A stretch of 64,000 bases of DNA from Flavobacterium soyae. Lineage in GTDB: Bacteria; Bacteroidota; Bacteroidia; Flavobacteriales; Flavobacteriaceae. This document shows positions 17,883 through 26,986 of this stretch, piece by piece (the stretch's first letter is position 1; each line of letters opens with the position of its first letter). Below the pieces are notes generated by a model. That model saw only the letters and a list, made by a program, of their open reading frames with translations, was not told the DNA's origin and made no database searches. A program made the position numbers and the translations under genes. Location: NCBI RefSeq assembly GCF_021245985.1, contig NZ_JAJQXA010000005.1, forward strand, positions 1 through 64,000. The letters are read 5' to 3'.

Positions 17883-19292
17883 ATGAATTCAGCATCGTTT
17901 TACGGCGTTTTGCAAAAAAGATTTCCTTTTGCACCTACTTATAAACAGGATATTTTTTTTCAAAAAATCGCCATTTTTTTGACCGAACCAGCAAACAACA
18001 CCATTTTTGTATTAAAAGGATATGCCGGAACTGGAAAAACAACGGTGATTTCTACAATCGTAAATAATCTTGGCGATATTAATAAAAAGTTTGTTCTGCT
18101 TGCACCAACCGGACGTGCGGCAAAAGTAATTGCAAATTATTCAAATACAGCGGCTTTTACAATTCACAAAAAGATCTATTTCCCAAAAAAATCATCGGGT
18201 GGAGGAGTGGCTTTTACAAGACAAGTCAACAAACATAAAAATACCATTTTTATAGTCGATGAAGCTTCGATGATTTCAGACAGCACTTTAGACAGCGGTT
18301 CGCTTCTGGATGATTTGATTAATTATGTGTATTCAGGAACCAATTGCAAAATGATTCTTTTAGGAGATACAGCGCAGCTTCCTCCGGTAAATTTAGATAT
18401 TAGCCCGGCTTTAGATACACATACTTTGGGCGTGCATTACGATAAAGAAATCGAACATATTGAACTTGATGAAGTAATGCGTCAGGAAGAAAGTTCGGGG
18501 ATTTTGTTCAATGCAACCGAATTACGCGAACTTTTGAAAGAAAGCTTTATTACGGAGTTTAAATTCAATGTAAAAAAGTTTAAAGATATTGTTCGTTTAA
18601 CGGATGGATATGATATTCAGGATGCCATAAATACGGCATACAGTAATTATAGTATTGAAGATACGGCTTTTATTGTCCGCTCCAATAAAAGGGCAAATCA
18701 ATACAACGAACAAATCAGAACCCGAATTTTGTTTAAAGAAAGCGAACTTTCTGTAGGCGATTTTTTAATGGTGGTAAAGAACAATTATTTTTGGCTGAAA
18801 GAAACCGATGAAGCCGGATTTATTGCCAATGGAGATATTATTGAGGTTCTGGAAATGTTCGGTATCAAAGAATTATACGGATTTACTTTTGCAAGAGTAA
18901 AAATAAGAATGGTCGATTATCCGGATCAAAAACCTTTTGAAACGGTATTGATTTTAGATACTATAAAAAGTGAATCTCCATCGTTAACATACGAAGAATC
19001 AAATCGTTTGTATGAAGAAGTAATGAAGGATTATGAAGATGAATCGACAAAATATAAGAAATTTCAAAAGGTAAAAGAAAACGAATATTTTAATGGTTTA
19101 CAGGTGAAATTCTCGTACGCCATAACATGCCATAAATCGCAGGGAGGGCAGTGGAATACGGTTTTTGTAGAACAGCCGTATTTACCAAACGGAATCGATC
19201 ATGATTATATAAGATGGCTTTACACGGCAATGACACGTGCTAAAAATAAATTATATTTGATAGGATTTAAAGACGAGAGTTTTGAAGAATAG
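17883..19292 (+). CDS. RecD-like superfamily 1 DNA helicase / AAA ATPase
   Basis: A 469-residue helicase. Walker A GYAGTGKTT is at residues 46-54, Walker B IVDEASMISD near 115, motif III GDTAQLPPV, motif IV-like VMRQ, and motifs V/VI YAITCHKSQGGQW and YTAMTRAKNKLYLIG at the C-terminus. The layout is that of RecD-like SF1B helicases without the RecBC partner, a form common in Bacteroidota. ATG at 17883 (MNSASFYGVL) was chosen over an in-frame TTG at 17835. TTG-N20-GAACTTTG at 17835-17865 may be its promoter. Confidence 0.85.
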   Translation: MNSASFYGVLQKRFPFAPTYKQDIFFQKIAIFLTEPANNTIFVLKGYAGTGKTTVISTIVNNLGDINKKFVLLAPTGRAAKVIANYSNTAAFTIHKKIYFPKKSSGGGVAFTRQVNKHKNTIFIVDEASMISDSTLDSGSLLDDLINYVYSGTNCKMILLGDTAQLPPVNLDISPALDTHTLGVHYDKEIEHIELDEVMRQEESSGILFNATELRELLKESFITEFKFNVKKFKDIVRLTDGYDIQDAINTAYSNYSIEDTAFIVRSNKRANQYNEQIRTRILFKESELSVGDFLMVVKNNYFWLKETDEAGFIANGDIIEVLEMFGIKELYGFTFARVKIRMVDYPDQKPFETVLILDTIKSESPSLTYEESNRLYEEVMKDYEDESTKYKKFQKVKENEYFNGLQVKFSYAITCHKSQGGQWNTVFVEQPYLPNGIDHDYIRWLYTAMTRAKNKLYLIGFKDESFEE

Positions 19293-19298
19293 TTTTTT

Positions 19299-19362
19299 GC
19301 CACAGATTAAAAAGATTCTCACTGATTTTTTATTAATCTTTTTAATCCTTTTAATCTGTGGC
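19299..19362. repeat. Palindromic repeat GCCACAGATTAAAAAG
   Basis: GCCACAGATTAAAAAGATT at 19299 onward pairs with the run ending CTTTTAATCTGTGGC at 19362. It ends 12 bases before a TATTTTTG box (19375-19382) that probably is the -7 element of the next gene. Confidence 0.75.
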
Positions 19363-19384
19363 AAGAAAAAAAAATATTTTTGCA

Positions 19385-20215
19385 ATGACAACACTAAACG
19401 ATTTACATTCGATTTCGTCTACGTTTTCGAATACAGATAAAATGCCGGTTTTGTTTTTAGGACACGGCAGTCCGATGAATGCTATTGAAGAAAATCAGTT
19501 TGTGGCTGGTTTTCGTAATCTGGCTAAGACATTACCGCAGCCTAATGCGATTTTATGTATTTCGGCGCATTGGTTTACAAAAGGCACAAAAGTAACTTCA
19601 ATGGAAATGCCCAGAACCATTCACGATTTTGGAGGTTTCCCGCAGGCACTTTTTGATGTGCAGTATCTAGCAAAAGGAAGCCCCGAACTGGCATTAGAAA
19701 CCAAGAAAATATTAGACCCTGTTCAGGTAGAATTAGATGAACATTGGGGTTTAGATCACGGCGCGTGGAGTGTAATTAAACATTTATATCCTAATGCAGA
19801 TGTTCCCGTAATTCAGTTAAGTATTGATTATACTAAATCCGGGCAATACCATTTTGAACTGGCGCAGAAATTACAATCGCTTCGCCATAAAGGCGTTTTG
19901 ATTATTGGCAGCGGGAATATTGTTCACAATCTTCGTTTAGTCGATTTCAGAAATTTCGATAAAGATAATTACGGTTATGATTGGGCAATTGAAGCAAGAG
20001 AAACCGTAAATAATTATTTATTAGATGGAAATTTTCAGCCTTTAATTGAGTACGAAAAAATGAGTAAAGCGGTTCAAATTGCAATTCCAACTCCAGATCA
20101 TTATCTGCCTTTATTGTATACTTTAGGTTTAAAAGAAAAGTCAGAAGAATTGGACTTGTTTAATGATAAACTTTTGGCAGGTTCATTGAGTATGACTTCG
20201 GTAAAAATAATGTAA
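19385..20215 (+). CDS. ygiD: DODA-type extradiol dioxygenase, YgiD family
   Basis: A 276-residue protein resembling 4,5-DOPA extradiol dioxygenase YgiD. Motifs: MPVLFLGHGSPMNAI with the first metal His, ISAHWFT, a third His in HDFGGFPQ, WGLDHGAWSV, and GSGNIVHNLR. These His/Glu residues bind a metal in LigB-like class III dioxygenases. The native substrate in bacteria is uncertain. ATG at 19385 is used, but the -7 box TATTTTTG ends only two bases before it. Translation could therefore begin at the ATG of MPVLFLGHG (19442), which would match the E. coli N-terminus better. Confidence 0.87.
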   Translation: MTTLNDLHSISSTFSNTDKMPVLFLGHGSPMNAIEENQFVAGFRNLAKTLPQPNAILCISAHWFTKGTKVTSMEMPRTIHDFGGFPQALFDVQYLAKGSPELALETKKILDPVQVELDEHWGLDHGAWSVIKHLYPNADVPVIQLSIDYTKSGQYHFELAQKLQSLRHKGVLIIGSGNIVHNLRLVDFRNFDKDNYGYDWAIEARETVNNYLLDGNFQPLIEYEKMSKAVQIAIPTPDHYLPLLYTLGLKEKSEELDLFNDKLLAGSLSMTSVKIM

Positions 20216-20234
20216 TACATACAACTCTGTGAAC

Positions 20235-20311
20235 CTTTGTGTGAATCTTTGTGAATCTCTGTGAAAGTTATTACACAAAGTTGCACAAAGATTTACACAG
20301 AGATTCACAAA
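20235..20311. repeat. Palindromic repeat with CTTTGTGAATCTCTGTG
   Basis: Tandem-like words CTTTGTGTGAAT and CTTTGTGAATCT at 20236-20260 are inverted at 20285-20311 (ACAAAGATTTACACAGAG). It follows the dioxygenase gene. Confidence 0.65.
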
Positions 20312-20336
20312 GAATAAAAAATATAAATTAACTATG

Positions 20337-20368
20337 GGAGCGAGATTGCTTCGTTCCTCGCAATGACA
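20337..20368 (+). repeat. Half REP-like element just upstream of kdsB
   Basis: GGAGCGAGATTGCTTCG followed by TTCCTCGCAATGACA resembles one arm of the dispersed hairpin family (compare GTTCCTCAGGATGACA at 21187-21284). It ends seven bases before the kdsB start, so it is part of the leader if kdsB has its own promoter upstream. Confidence 0.5.
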
Positions 20369-20374
20369 TAAAAA

Positions 20375-21109
20375 ATGAAAATAATAGCGGTAATTCCGGC
20401 GCGATACGCATCAACACGTTTTCCTGCAAAACTAATGCAGGATTTGGGAGGTAAAACAGTAATTTTAAGAACATACGAAGCTGCGGTTTCTACAAATTTA
20501 TTCGACGATGTTTTTGTTGTAACCGATTCTGATTTAATTTTTGGCGAAATTGTTTCTAACGGAGGAAAAGCCATAATGAGCATCAAAGAACACGAATCTG
20601 GAAGCGATAGAATTGCCGAAGCTATTGCTAATCTTGATGTTGATATTGTAGTAAATGTACAAGGCGATGAACCTTTTACAGAAGCCGGACCTTTAGAACA
20701 GGTTTTATCTGTTTTTAAAAATGATGAAGAGAAAAAGATTGATTTAGCTTCGTTAATGCGTGAAATTACCAACGAAGACGAAATCAATAATCCAAATAAT
20801 GTGAAAGTGGTTGTAGATCAATCGCAGTTTGCCTTGTACTTTTCAAGATCGGTAATTCCGTATCCGAGAGATGCAGCTACTGGAGTTCGTTATTTTCAGC
20901 ACATCGGAATTTATGCTTTTAGAAAACAGGCTTTATTAGATTTTTACAGCCTTCCTATGAAATCTTTAGAAGCTTCTGAGAAATTGGAGCAGTTGAGATA
21001 TTTAGAGTTTGGAAAACGCATAAAAATGGTCGAAACGACTCATGTTGGAATTGGGATTGATACGGTTGAGGATTTAGAAAGAGCGAGAGCAATGTTGAGA
21101 GATATTTAA
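20375..21109 (+). CDS. kdsB: 3-deoxy-manno-octulosonate cytidylyltransferase
   Basis: A 244-residue cytosolic enzyme that activates Kdo with CTP to CMP-Kdo for lipopolysaccharide core synthesis. The start [21 protein letters not shown] is the nucleotide-binding signature, [10 protein letters not shown] and NVQGDEPF are the next conserved motifs, and [12 protein letters not shown] and [13 protein letters not shown] close the family pattern. Full length. It confirms a Gram-negative envelope. It is followed by a terminator shared with the convergent E1 gene. Confidence 0.95.
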   Translation: MKIIAVIPARYASTRFPAKLMQDLGGKTVILRTYEAAVSTNLFDDVFVVTDSDLIFGEIVSNGGKAIMSIKEHESGSDRIAEAIANLDVDIVVNVQGDEPFTEAGPLEQVLSVFKNDEEKKIDLASLMREITNEDEINNPNNVKVVVDQSQFALYFSRSVIPYPRDAATGVRYFQHIGIYAFRKQALLDFYSLPMKSLEASEKLEQLRYLEFGKRIKMVETTHVGIGIDTVEDLERARAMLRDI

Positions 21110-21186
21110 TCAATTCTATTGGAACACGGGTTTTACGGATTCGCTTTCGCGAAAAAGCGGATTAATACGGGTTTTTACGCAATCTT

Positions 21187-21284
21187 GTCATCCTGAGGAA
21201 CGAAGGATCACACCAGAAATTCGGGGTAGAAAGTCGCCAATCTTTGTCGAGTTACGAGTGTGATCCTTCGTTCCTCAGGATGAC
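21187..21284. repeat. Dispersed hairpin repeat, copy B
   Basis: Arms 21187-21213 and 21259-21284 (GTCATCCTGAGGAACGAAGG with its complement) are nearly perfect. The loop has the same core as copy A at 8050-8149 (caatctttgtcga, ttacgagtgtgat). Confidence 0.85.
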
Positions 21285-21294
21285 AAAATAAAAG

Positions 21295-21321
21295 CAAAAA
21301 GCCCCAATTTGGAGCTTTTTT
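21295..21321. terminator. Terminator between convergent kdsB and E1 genes
   Basis: AAAAAGCCCCAATTTGGAGC followed by seven T forms a short GC-containing hairpin with T-tracts in both directions. Confidence 0.8.
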
Positions 21322-21345
21322 TATTATCTAAAACATTCTAAATCC

Positions 21346-23757
21346 TTAGTACAAACTAGGAAATTTAGAAGGATTAACTTCATTCATCATGCTGTAAATT
21401 TTCTCAAAAATATCTTCGGCAGAAGGTTTAGAGAAATAATCGCCGTCAGTTCCGTAAGCTGGTCTGTGTGCTTTTGCAGCAAGAGTCTGCGGTTTACTGT
21501 CAAGATATTTATAAGCATCTTGTTCTTCCAGAATCTGCTGTAAAATGTAAGCCGAAGCTCCACCCGGAACATCTTCATCAATTACTAAAAGACGGTTTGT
21601 TTTAGCGACACTTTTTACAATATCTTTATTAACATCAAACGGAAGTAAAGACTGAATATCAATAACCTCACAATCAATTCCTAAAACTAGTAATTCCTCA
21701 GCAGCTTGTTGAACCAATCTTAAAGTCGATCCGTAAGAAACCAAAGTAATATCTGCACCTTCTTTTAATGTTTCAACAACACCTATCGGAGTTTTGAATT
21801 CACCAAAGTTCAAAGGTGTTTTTTCTTTTAAACGGTAACCGTTCAAACATTCAATAACTAAAGCCGGTTCGTCGCACTCTAAAAGCGTATTATAAAATCC
21901 TGCAGCCTGAGTCATATCTCTCGGAACCAAAACATGGATTCCGCGAATAGCGTTTATAATCATTCCCATAGGAGAACCAGAATGCCAGATACCTTCTAAA
22001 CGGTGTCCGCGGGTTCTGATAATTAATGGAGCTTTTTGTTTTCCAACAGTTCTGTATTGTAAAGTAGCTAAATCATCGCTCATGATTTGAATAGCATACA
22101 ATAAATAATCAAGATATTGAATTTCAGCAATTGGGCGTAAACCTCTCAGAGCCATTCCAATTCCCTGACCAATAATAGTGGCTTCACGAATTCCGACATC
22201 GGCAACACGAAGTTCACCGTATTTTTCCTGCATGCCTTCAAGACCTTGATTTACGTCGCCAATGTTGCCAACATCTTCTCCAAAAATCAATGTTTCAGGA
22301 TATTTACTGAATAAAACGTCGAAGTTATCACGAAGAATCATTCTTCCGTCTAAATCCGGTTTTGCATTTTCGGCATATTCAGGAAGTACTTTTTCTACAG
22401 AAAACACATTTTGTGCAGATTCTGAATGCAGGTTACTGCTGAATTTTCCCTGAGTAGCTCCAATAAAATTTGTAATCCAGTTTGATAAAAGAACTTTACT
22501 GTTTGGAACTTCTATAAAACGAAGAATCTTTCTTGCGTAAACCAGAATTTCTTTCTTTAAAGGCGCTTTTATCGCACTTAATTCTGAAATATATTTTCTG
22601 ATTCTATCTTTATGATTGATGCTTGCTTCTGCAATTTGTTCCAATAAATCCAAAAGATTTTTTTGATCTTCAATTATCGGATTGATGAAATCGTTCCACG
22701 CATCTTTTTTAGCTTCAAGAACTTCCTTCTTTAATTCAAAATCAAGTTCTGCTAATTCTTCCGGTGATGCAATATTAATAGCAATCATCCATAAACGCAT
22801 TTGACGAATACAGTCAAAATCTTTTTCCCAAGCTAATCTTTCTGCATTTTTATAACGTTCATGAGAACCAGATGTAGAGTGGCCTTGCGGCTGCGTTAAT
22901 TCGTTTACGTGAATTAAAACCGGAATATGTTCTTCACGTGCAATTGCGCCCGCTCTTTCGTAAGTCGAAACCAACTCAGCATAATCCCAGCCTTTTACTC
23001 TAAAAATTTCATAACCTTTAGAATCTTCATCACGCTGATATCCTTTTAAGATTTCAGAAATGTTCTCTTTTGTAGTTTGATGTTTGGCGTGAACCGAAAT
23101 TCCGTATTCATCGTCCCAAACACTCATTACCATCGGAACTTGTAAAACTCCGGCAGCATTTATAGTTTCAAAAAACAAACCTTCAGAAGTACTTGCGTTT
23201 CCTATTGTTCCCCACGCAACTTCATTTCCATCTACAGAAAATTTATCTTTAATGGTAATTCCATTAACATTTCTGTAAATTTTTGAAGCTTGGGCTAATC
23301 CCAATAATCTTGGCATTTGTCCTGCGGTAGGCGATATATCTGAGCTTGAATTTTTTTGTTTTGTTAAGTCTTTCCAGGATCCGTCTTCGTTTAAACTGTG
23401 CGTTACAAAGTGTCCGCCCATTTGTCTTCCTGCAGACATCGGATCATGTTCTAAATCAGTATGACCGTATAAACCTGCGAAAAATTGTTTAGAAGTTAAT
23501 TCGCCAATTGCCATCATAAAAGTCTGATCGCGATAATAACCAGAGCGGAAATCCCCATTTTTAAAGGCTTTTGCCATTGCAAGCTGCGGAACTTCTTTTC
23601 CATCACCAAAGATTCCAAATTTGGCCTTTCCTGTCAATACTTCTTTACGACCTAAAAGACTACATTCTCTGCTTGTTACAGCAATTCTATAGTCGTTTAA
23701 TACCTCAGTTTTGAAATCTTCAAAAGTTAAAGTAGTATTGCTTTTTTCTGTTATCAT
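21346..23757 (-). CDS. Fused alpha/beta E1 subunit of a 2-oxoacid dehydrogenase
   Basis: An 803-residue thiamine-diphosphate enzyme. Residues 1 to about 400 are E1-alpha-like and about 440-800 E1-beta-like (LIFGEDVGNIGDVNQGLEGMQ, ADVGIREATIIGQGIGMALRG, SPMGMII, PGGASAYILQQ). The fusion is typical of Bacteroidota and is usually listed as branched-chain or pyruvate type, so the substrate stays open. In the alpha half, the usual GDG-x(n)-NN motif reads GNASTSEG...WDDEYGIS, so the classical Asp and Asn residues for Mg-ThDP are changed. I believe this is a feature of the subfamily rather than decay. It stands alone on the minus strand; E2 and E3 are not here. Confidence 0.85.
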   Translation of the reverse strand: MITEKSNTTLTFEDFKTEVLNDYRIAVTSRECSLLGRKEVLTGKAKFGIFGDGKEVPQLAMAKAFKNGDFRSGYYRDQTFMMAIGELTSKQFFAGLYGHTDLEHDPMSAGRQMGGHFVTHSLNEDGSWKDLTKQKNSSSDISPTAGQMPRLLGLAQASKIYRNVNGITIKDKFSVDGNEVAWGTIGNASTSEGLFFETINAAGVLQVPMVMSVWDDEYGISVHAKHQTTKENISEILKGYQRDEDSKGYEIFRVKGWDYAELVSTYERAGAIAREEHIPVLIHVNELTQPQGHSTSGSHERYKNAERLAWEKDFDCIRQMRLWMIAINIASPEELAELDFELKKEVLEAKKDAWNDFINPIIEDQKNLLDLLEQIAEASINHKDRIRKYISELSAIKAPLKKEILVYARKILRFIEVPNSKVLLSNWITNFIGATQGKFSSNLHSESAQNVFSVEKVLPEYAENAKPDLDGRMILRDNFDVLFSKYPETLIFGEDVGNIGDVNQGLEGMQEKYGELRVADVGIREATIIGQGIGMALRGLRPIAEIQYLDYLLYAIQIMSDDLATLQYRTVGKQKAPLIIRTRGHRLEGIWHSGSPMGMIINAIRGIHVLVPRDMTQAAGFYNTLLECDEPALVIECLNGYRLKEKTPLNFGEFKTPIGVVETLKEGADITLVSYGSTLRLVQQAAEELLVLGIDCEVIDIQSLLPFDVNKDIVKSVAKTNRLLVIDEDVPGGASAYILQQILEEQDAYKYLDSKPQTLAAKAHRPAYGTDGDYFSKPSAEDIFEKIYSMMNEVNPSKFPSLY

Positions 23758-23946
23758 AATCTTGTAGGGGTCATGTTATGACTGCGAAATTACTTAAAAA
23801 CAATCAATAATCATAATTCTTTAAAATAAATATAATTTAATTATTTGTATTTAAAAACAGAAAACTACGTACTTTAATTATGTTATTTTTATGATTTTTA
23901 TCTTTTTTGTGATAATAACTTACGTTTTTGATTAAAATTTATTTAA

Positions 23947-26775
23947 TTAAAACCATTTTCGGGTAAAAAGAGTAACTAATGCTTTTGGAGCCAAAGTGAT
24001 AACAAATCTGATTTTTTCATCGTAATTCTTTTGAGAAATTTCCCATCCGTTATTTGAATAGACCGGAAAATAAAGTTCAAAGTAGTCTGGAACAAGGTTT
24101 AACCGCACTCCGCTATCATAAGCAAAAAATACATTTTCATGTTTATTTTTCAAAAGCCCAACATCGCCATAAACTTCAACCCAGTCCCACAATGCATAGC
24201 TGGCGTTTAAAGTTGTCATCCACTGATTACCAAATGAAGGATTTAATTTTGATTTAAAACCACCTTCGGAAATTACATATTGCTGGCTGAAAATCCCACT
24301 AGTTTCAGATCTTCCCAAGATATTATAATCAAACAAATAATCTGTAGGTTTATCTAAACCAAAACTAAAATAATCAGAATTGGTTTTATTATACAGGAAA
24401 CTTCCGGCAAACAATCTTAAGTTTAGTTTGCGGTTATTTTCAAATAACCTTCTGTATTCAACTTCTCCGGAAACTTTTCCAAAGCCTCCGCCAAACTGAA
24501 CATCAGTCATGAAATTAAAATGATTAACCAATTCTGTTTTTGTGTTTACGTAACGTGCATCAAAAACAGAATAATTAGGTCTGGAATTATCTGTAATAAA
24601 TTCGCTTGCTTCCCTGTTTACAATTACCTGACGAAATAAAATAAGCTGTTTTCTATTATCTCTAAAATTCTCTTCACGAATTCGCAGCTGCACCATAGGA
24701 TTTAATCGCAGATAAGTAGCATCTGGCGCATAATGAAAATAGTTCTGGCTTATAGAATATCGCACATTATATAAAGTACTGTTTCGATAAAACTGATTCA
24801 AAGAAAAAGCAGATGAACCCGAAATTGTCCCCGCTTTTATGGAATAGGCCGGATTAATATCAAAAGTAAAAGGTTTATCTAATATCGTTTTATTATGAAA
24901 ACGAATTCCCGGTGTTAATCCGTCATAATAATTATACGTTAATGTTGGAATATATAAAATCTGGTTGTAATAAGGGTCTTCAAGATCTTTGGCAAAATTA
25001 AATTTTATAGGACGATTGGTAATAACCAGACTTTTTAGCGATTTCCAGTTGTTTCTTTGATTGAATTCAGGAACCTCGTTATCATAATTAATAACTAATT
25101 TGTCCGCATTTTTTCGGTCAAACTGATAAACAGAATCTGTTTTTTTAGGCTCAATCCATTCCTTGAAAACAACTTCATTTTTCTTTAAACCATAAATAGG
25201 AATTGGAGCATAAATATCGGTTTTGTTTTTTATTGAGAATTGTACACTATCTGCAGTTTTGGAAACATGCGTAAATTTATAGTCAATAATTTCACGTGAA
25301 TCGATTATCGTTCTAAAAAACCAGTCGATATTTTTCGGACTTTTTTCAGTCAGGATTTTTTCAAAATCATAACGATTTGTCTGCTGTGTTTTATTTAAAT
25401 TATAAAATTCCTGAATACTTTCGGGAACAATATTATGATTCAAATAATCATCAAGATAACTTAAACTTAAACCTGCGCGGTATTTACTTGCAATTTGTTC
25501 GTTAAATTTTATCAGCGTATTTTTTGGATCTCCAAGCGGCTGATCCAGGTTTTTACGGGCCATCAGCATATAATAATAACTGTACTGCTCATTAAAAGTC
25601 AGGTTGGTAATATTGTAACTTTTAAAAAGTTTCATTTTTGAAAGTTTTCCCAGCATTTTTTCATCCAGATGATTTTCTTCCATGTATTTCATCATGGCAT
25701 AAATCTGGATTCCGTCATAAACCCAATTGTCTTTACGAGGATCAAGACGAAGTGAGTTTTTTAAATAATTGTTCAAATAAGTTTTAAAGAAAGTTACTTC
25801 AAACATAAACTCATCCGAAAACGGACTTAGAAACGAAGGCAGCTGATTCAATCCATAAAAAGGATTTCTTTCATAATCTGCCTGCGAAACCGTAATTTTT
25901 TCATGCGGATATTTACCAAGAAATTCATTTGCAAAAGCAGCAACCCGGTCAATTATAATCGCTTTTTGAATTTCGCTGATTTTCTTGTTTTTCAAATCCG
26001 AAAGAACTTCTATTGTCCCATTATCATAACTCTTAAAATTATTTTGTTTTTCGATAATTAAATTAAAGTCTGATCTGTTTTTTCCCGAAAAAGAATAATT
26101 AGTAAATGCCGAATTCGAAACGTCTTTTGAAACCGAATTTAAATCCGTTGTAATCGAATAATCATTCGGGATTTTTATTTCAACTTCATAATCGACAACC
26201 GCATTTGCAATGTCGTCAAGATTAAAGTTATTGTGTCTTATAAAACGGTGATTTTCAAAACGTGCAGGATTTAAAAACCAGTTTTTTAAATTCATTCCGT
26301 TTTGGTTAAATCCATAATGCGTGAATTTATCACTCGGAATTTTTGAAATATAATTGACATGCAGAGTGATTTGTTCTCCCGGATGTAATTTTTGGTTTAG
26401 CCTGACAACAATAAAATCCGGGTTTTTATCAGTTCTCTCCCATTCAAGTGCAGTAAAGTTAGAATCGGTTAGATTTAAAATTGTTGTATTTCCTCTTTCA
26501 ATAGCTTTTGCTAAATGAAAACCGCGATAAAATTCATCAGAAAAACGTCTGGCCAAAGGCGTGTTTTTATCCGCAAATGCATTGTTCCAATCATTCAAAA
26601 CAATAGAAATCAATGTATCGTTTGAAGTATTGTAATACGTAATATCCTGTTTTACATTCAGCGTCTTTAGTTCAAGATTAACTGCCACTTCCATCTTAGA
26701 CTGATGTTGTGCGTACTGTTTTATTGAACTAAATAAAACAAAAATGAGAATTATAATTTTATATATTGATTTCAA
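23947..26775 (-). CDS. Peptidase M1-like domain without zinc site, fused to an outer-membrane barrel
   Basis: A 942-residue protein with a signal peptide (about 1-22, ending QYAQ). Residues 25-300 resemble the N-terminal beta domain of M1 aminopeptidases. Around 300-500 the catalytic-domain order is preserved, but I find no HExxH anywhere: the place reads FEVTFFKTYLNNYL, and the substrate motif GxMEN reads YGLNQLP. From about 590 to the end there are alternating strands and a terminal Phe (LFTRKWF), as in an outer-membrane barrel. So it is probably an inactive M1 fold displayed on a barrel. The start is TTG at 26775; a stop lies six codons upstream in frame and no ATG precedes the signal peptide. 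It stands alone. Confidence 0.75.
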   Translation of the reverse strand: MKSIYKIIILIFVLFSSIKQYAQHQSKMEVAVNLELKTLNVKQDITYYNTSNDTLISIVLNDWNNAFADKNTPLARRFSDEFYRGFHLAKAIERGNTTILNLTDSNFTALEWERTDKNPDFIVVRLNQKLHPGEQITLHVNYISKIPSDKFTHYGFNQNGMNLKNWFLNPARFENHRFIRHNNFNLDDIANAVVDYEVEIKIPNDYSITTDLNSVSKDVSNSAFTNYSFSGKNRSDFNLIIEKQNNFKSYDNGTIEVLSDLKNKKISEIQKAIIIDRVAAFANEFLGKYPHEKITVSQADYERNPFYGLNQLPSFLSPFSDEFMFEVTFFKTYLNNYLKNSLRLDPRKDNWVYDGIQIYAMMKYMEENHLDEKMLGKLSKMKLFKSYNITNLTFNEQYSYYYMLMARKNLDQPLGDPKNTLIKFNEQIASKYRAGLSLSYLDDYLNHNIVPESIQEFYNLNKTQQTNRYDFEKILTEKSPKNIDWFFRTIIDSREIIDYKFTHVSKTADSVQFSIKNKTDIYAPIPIYGLKKNEVVFKEWIEPKKTDSVYQFDRKNADKLVINYDNEVPEFNQRNNWKSLKSLVITNRPIKFNFAKDLEDPYYNQILYIPTLTYNYYDGLTPGIRFHNKTILDKPFTFDINPAYSIKAGTISGSSAFSLNQFYRNSTLYNVRYSISQNYFHYAPDATYLRLNPMVQLRIREENFRDNRKQLILFRQVIVNREASEFITDNSRPNYSVFDARYVNTKTELVNHFNFMTDVQFGGGFGKVSGEVEYRRLFENNRKLNLRLFAGSFLYNKTNSDYFSFGLDKPTDYLFDYNILGRSETSGIFSQQYVISEGGFKSKLNPSFGNQWMTTLNASYALWDWVEVYGDVGLLKNKHENVFFAYDSGVRLNLVPDYFELYFPVYSNNGWEISQKNYDEKIRFVITLAPKALVTLFTRKWF

Positions 26776-26855
26776 GAATTGGCGTAAAAATTATAAATAT
26801 ACCTAAAATTATATGCATAAATTTATTCATGGCTTTATGTAAAAATAGCATAAAA

Positions 26856-26879
26856 AAAGCTGTTTTAAAAAACAGCTTT
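26856..26879 (-). terminator. Terminator downstream of the LOG-family gene
   Basis: AAAGCTGTTTT pairs with AAAACAGCTTT, and on the minus strand the stem is followed by a run of T. It lies about 110 bases after the stop of the LOG gene. Confidence 0.75.
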
Positions 26880-26986
26880 CAATTTTTATATCGCAAAGGG
26901 TATAAATTTAACCTTATAAGTAAAATAAATGCAGATTTTTTTAAGAATACTTAATCTTATAATATTTATTTACCCTGTAAATATTT

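Noticed and set aside
20332..20787. Minus-strand frame of 151 codons
   Set aside because: It is the shadow of kdsB, which has clear motifs on the plus strand.
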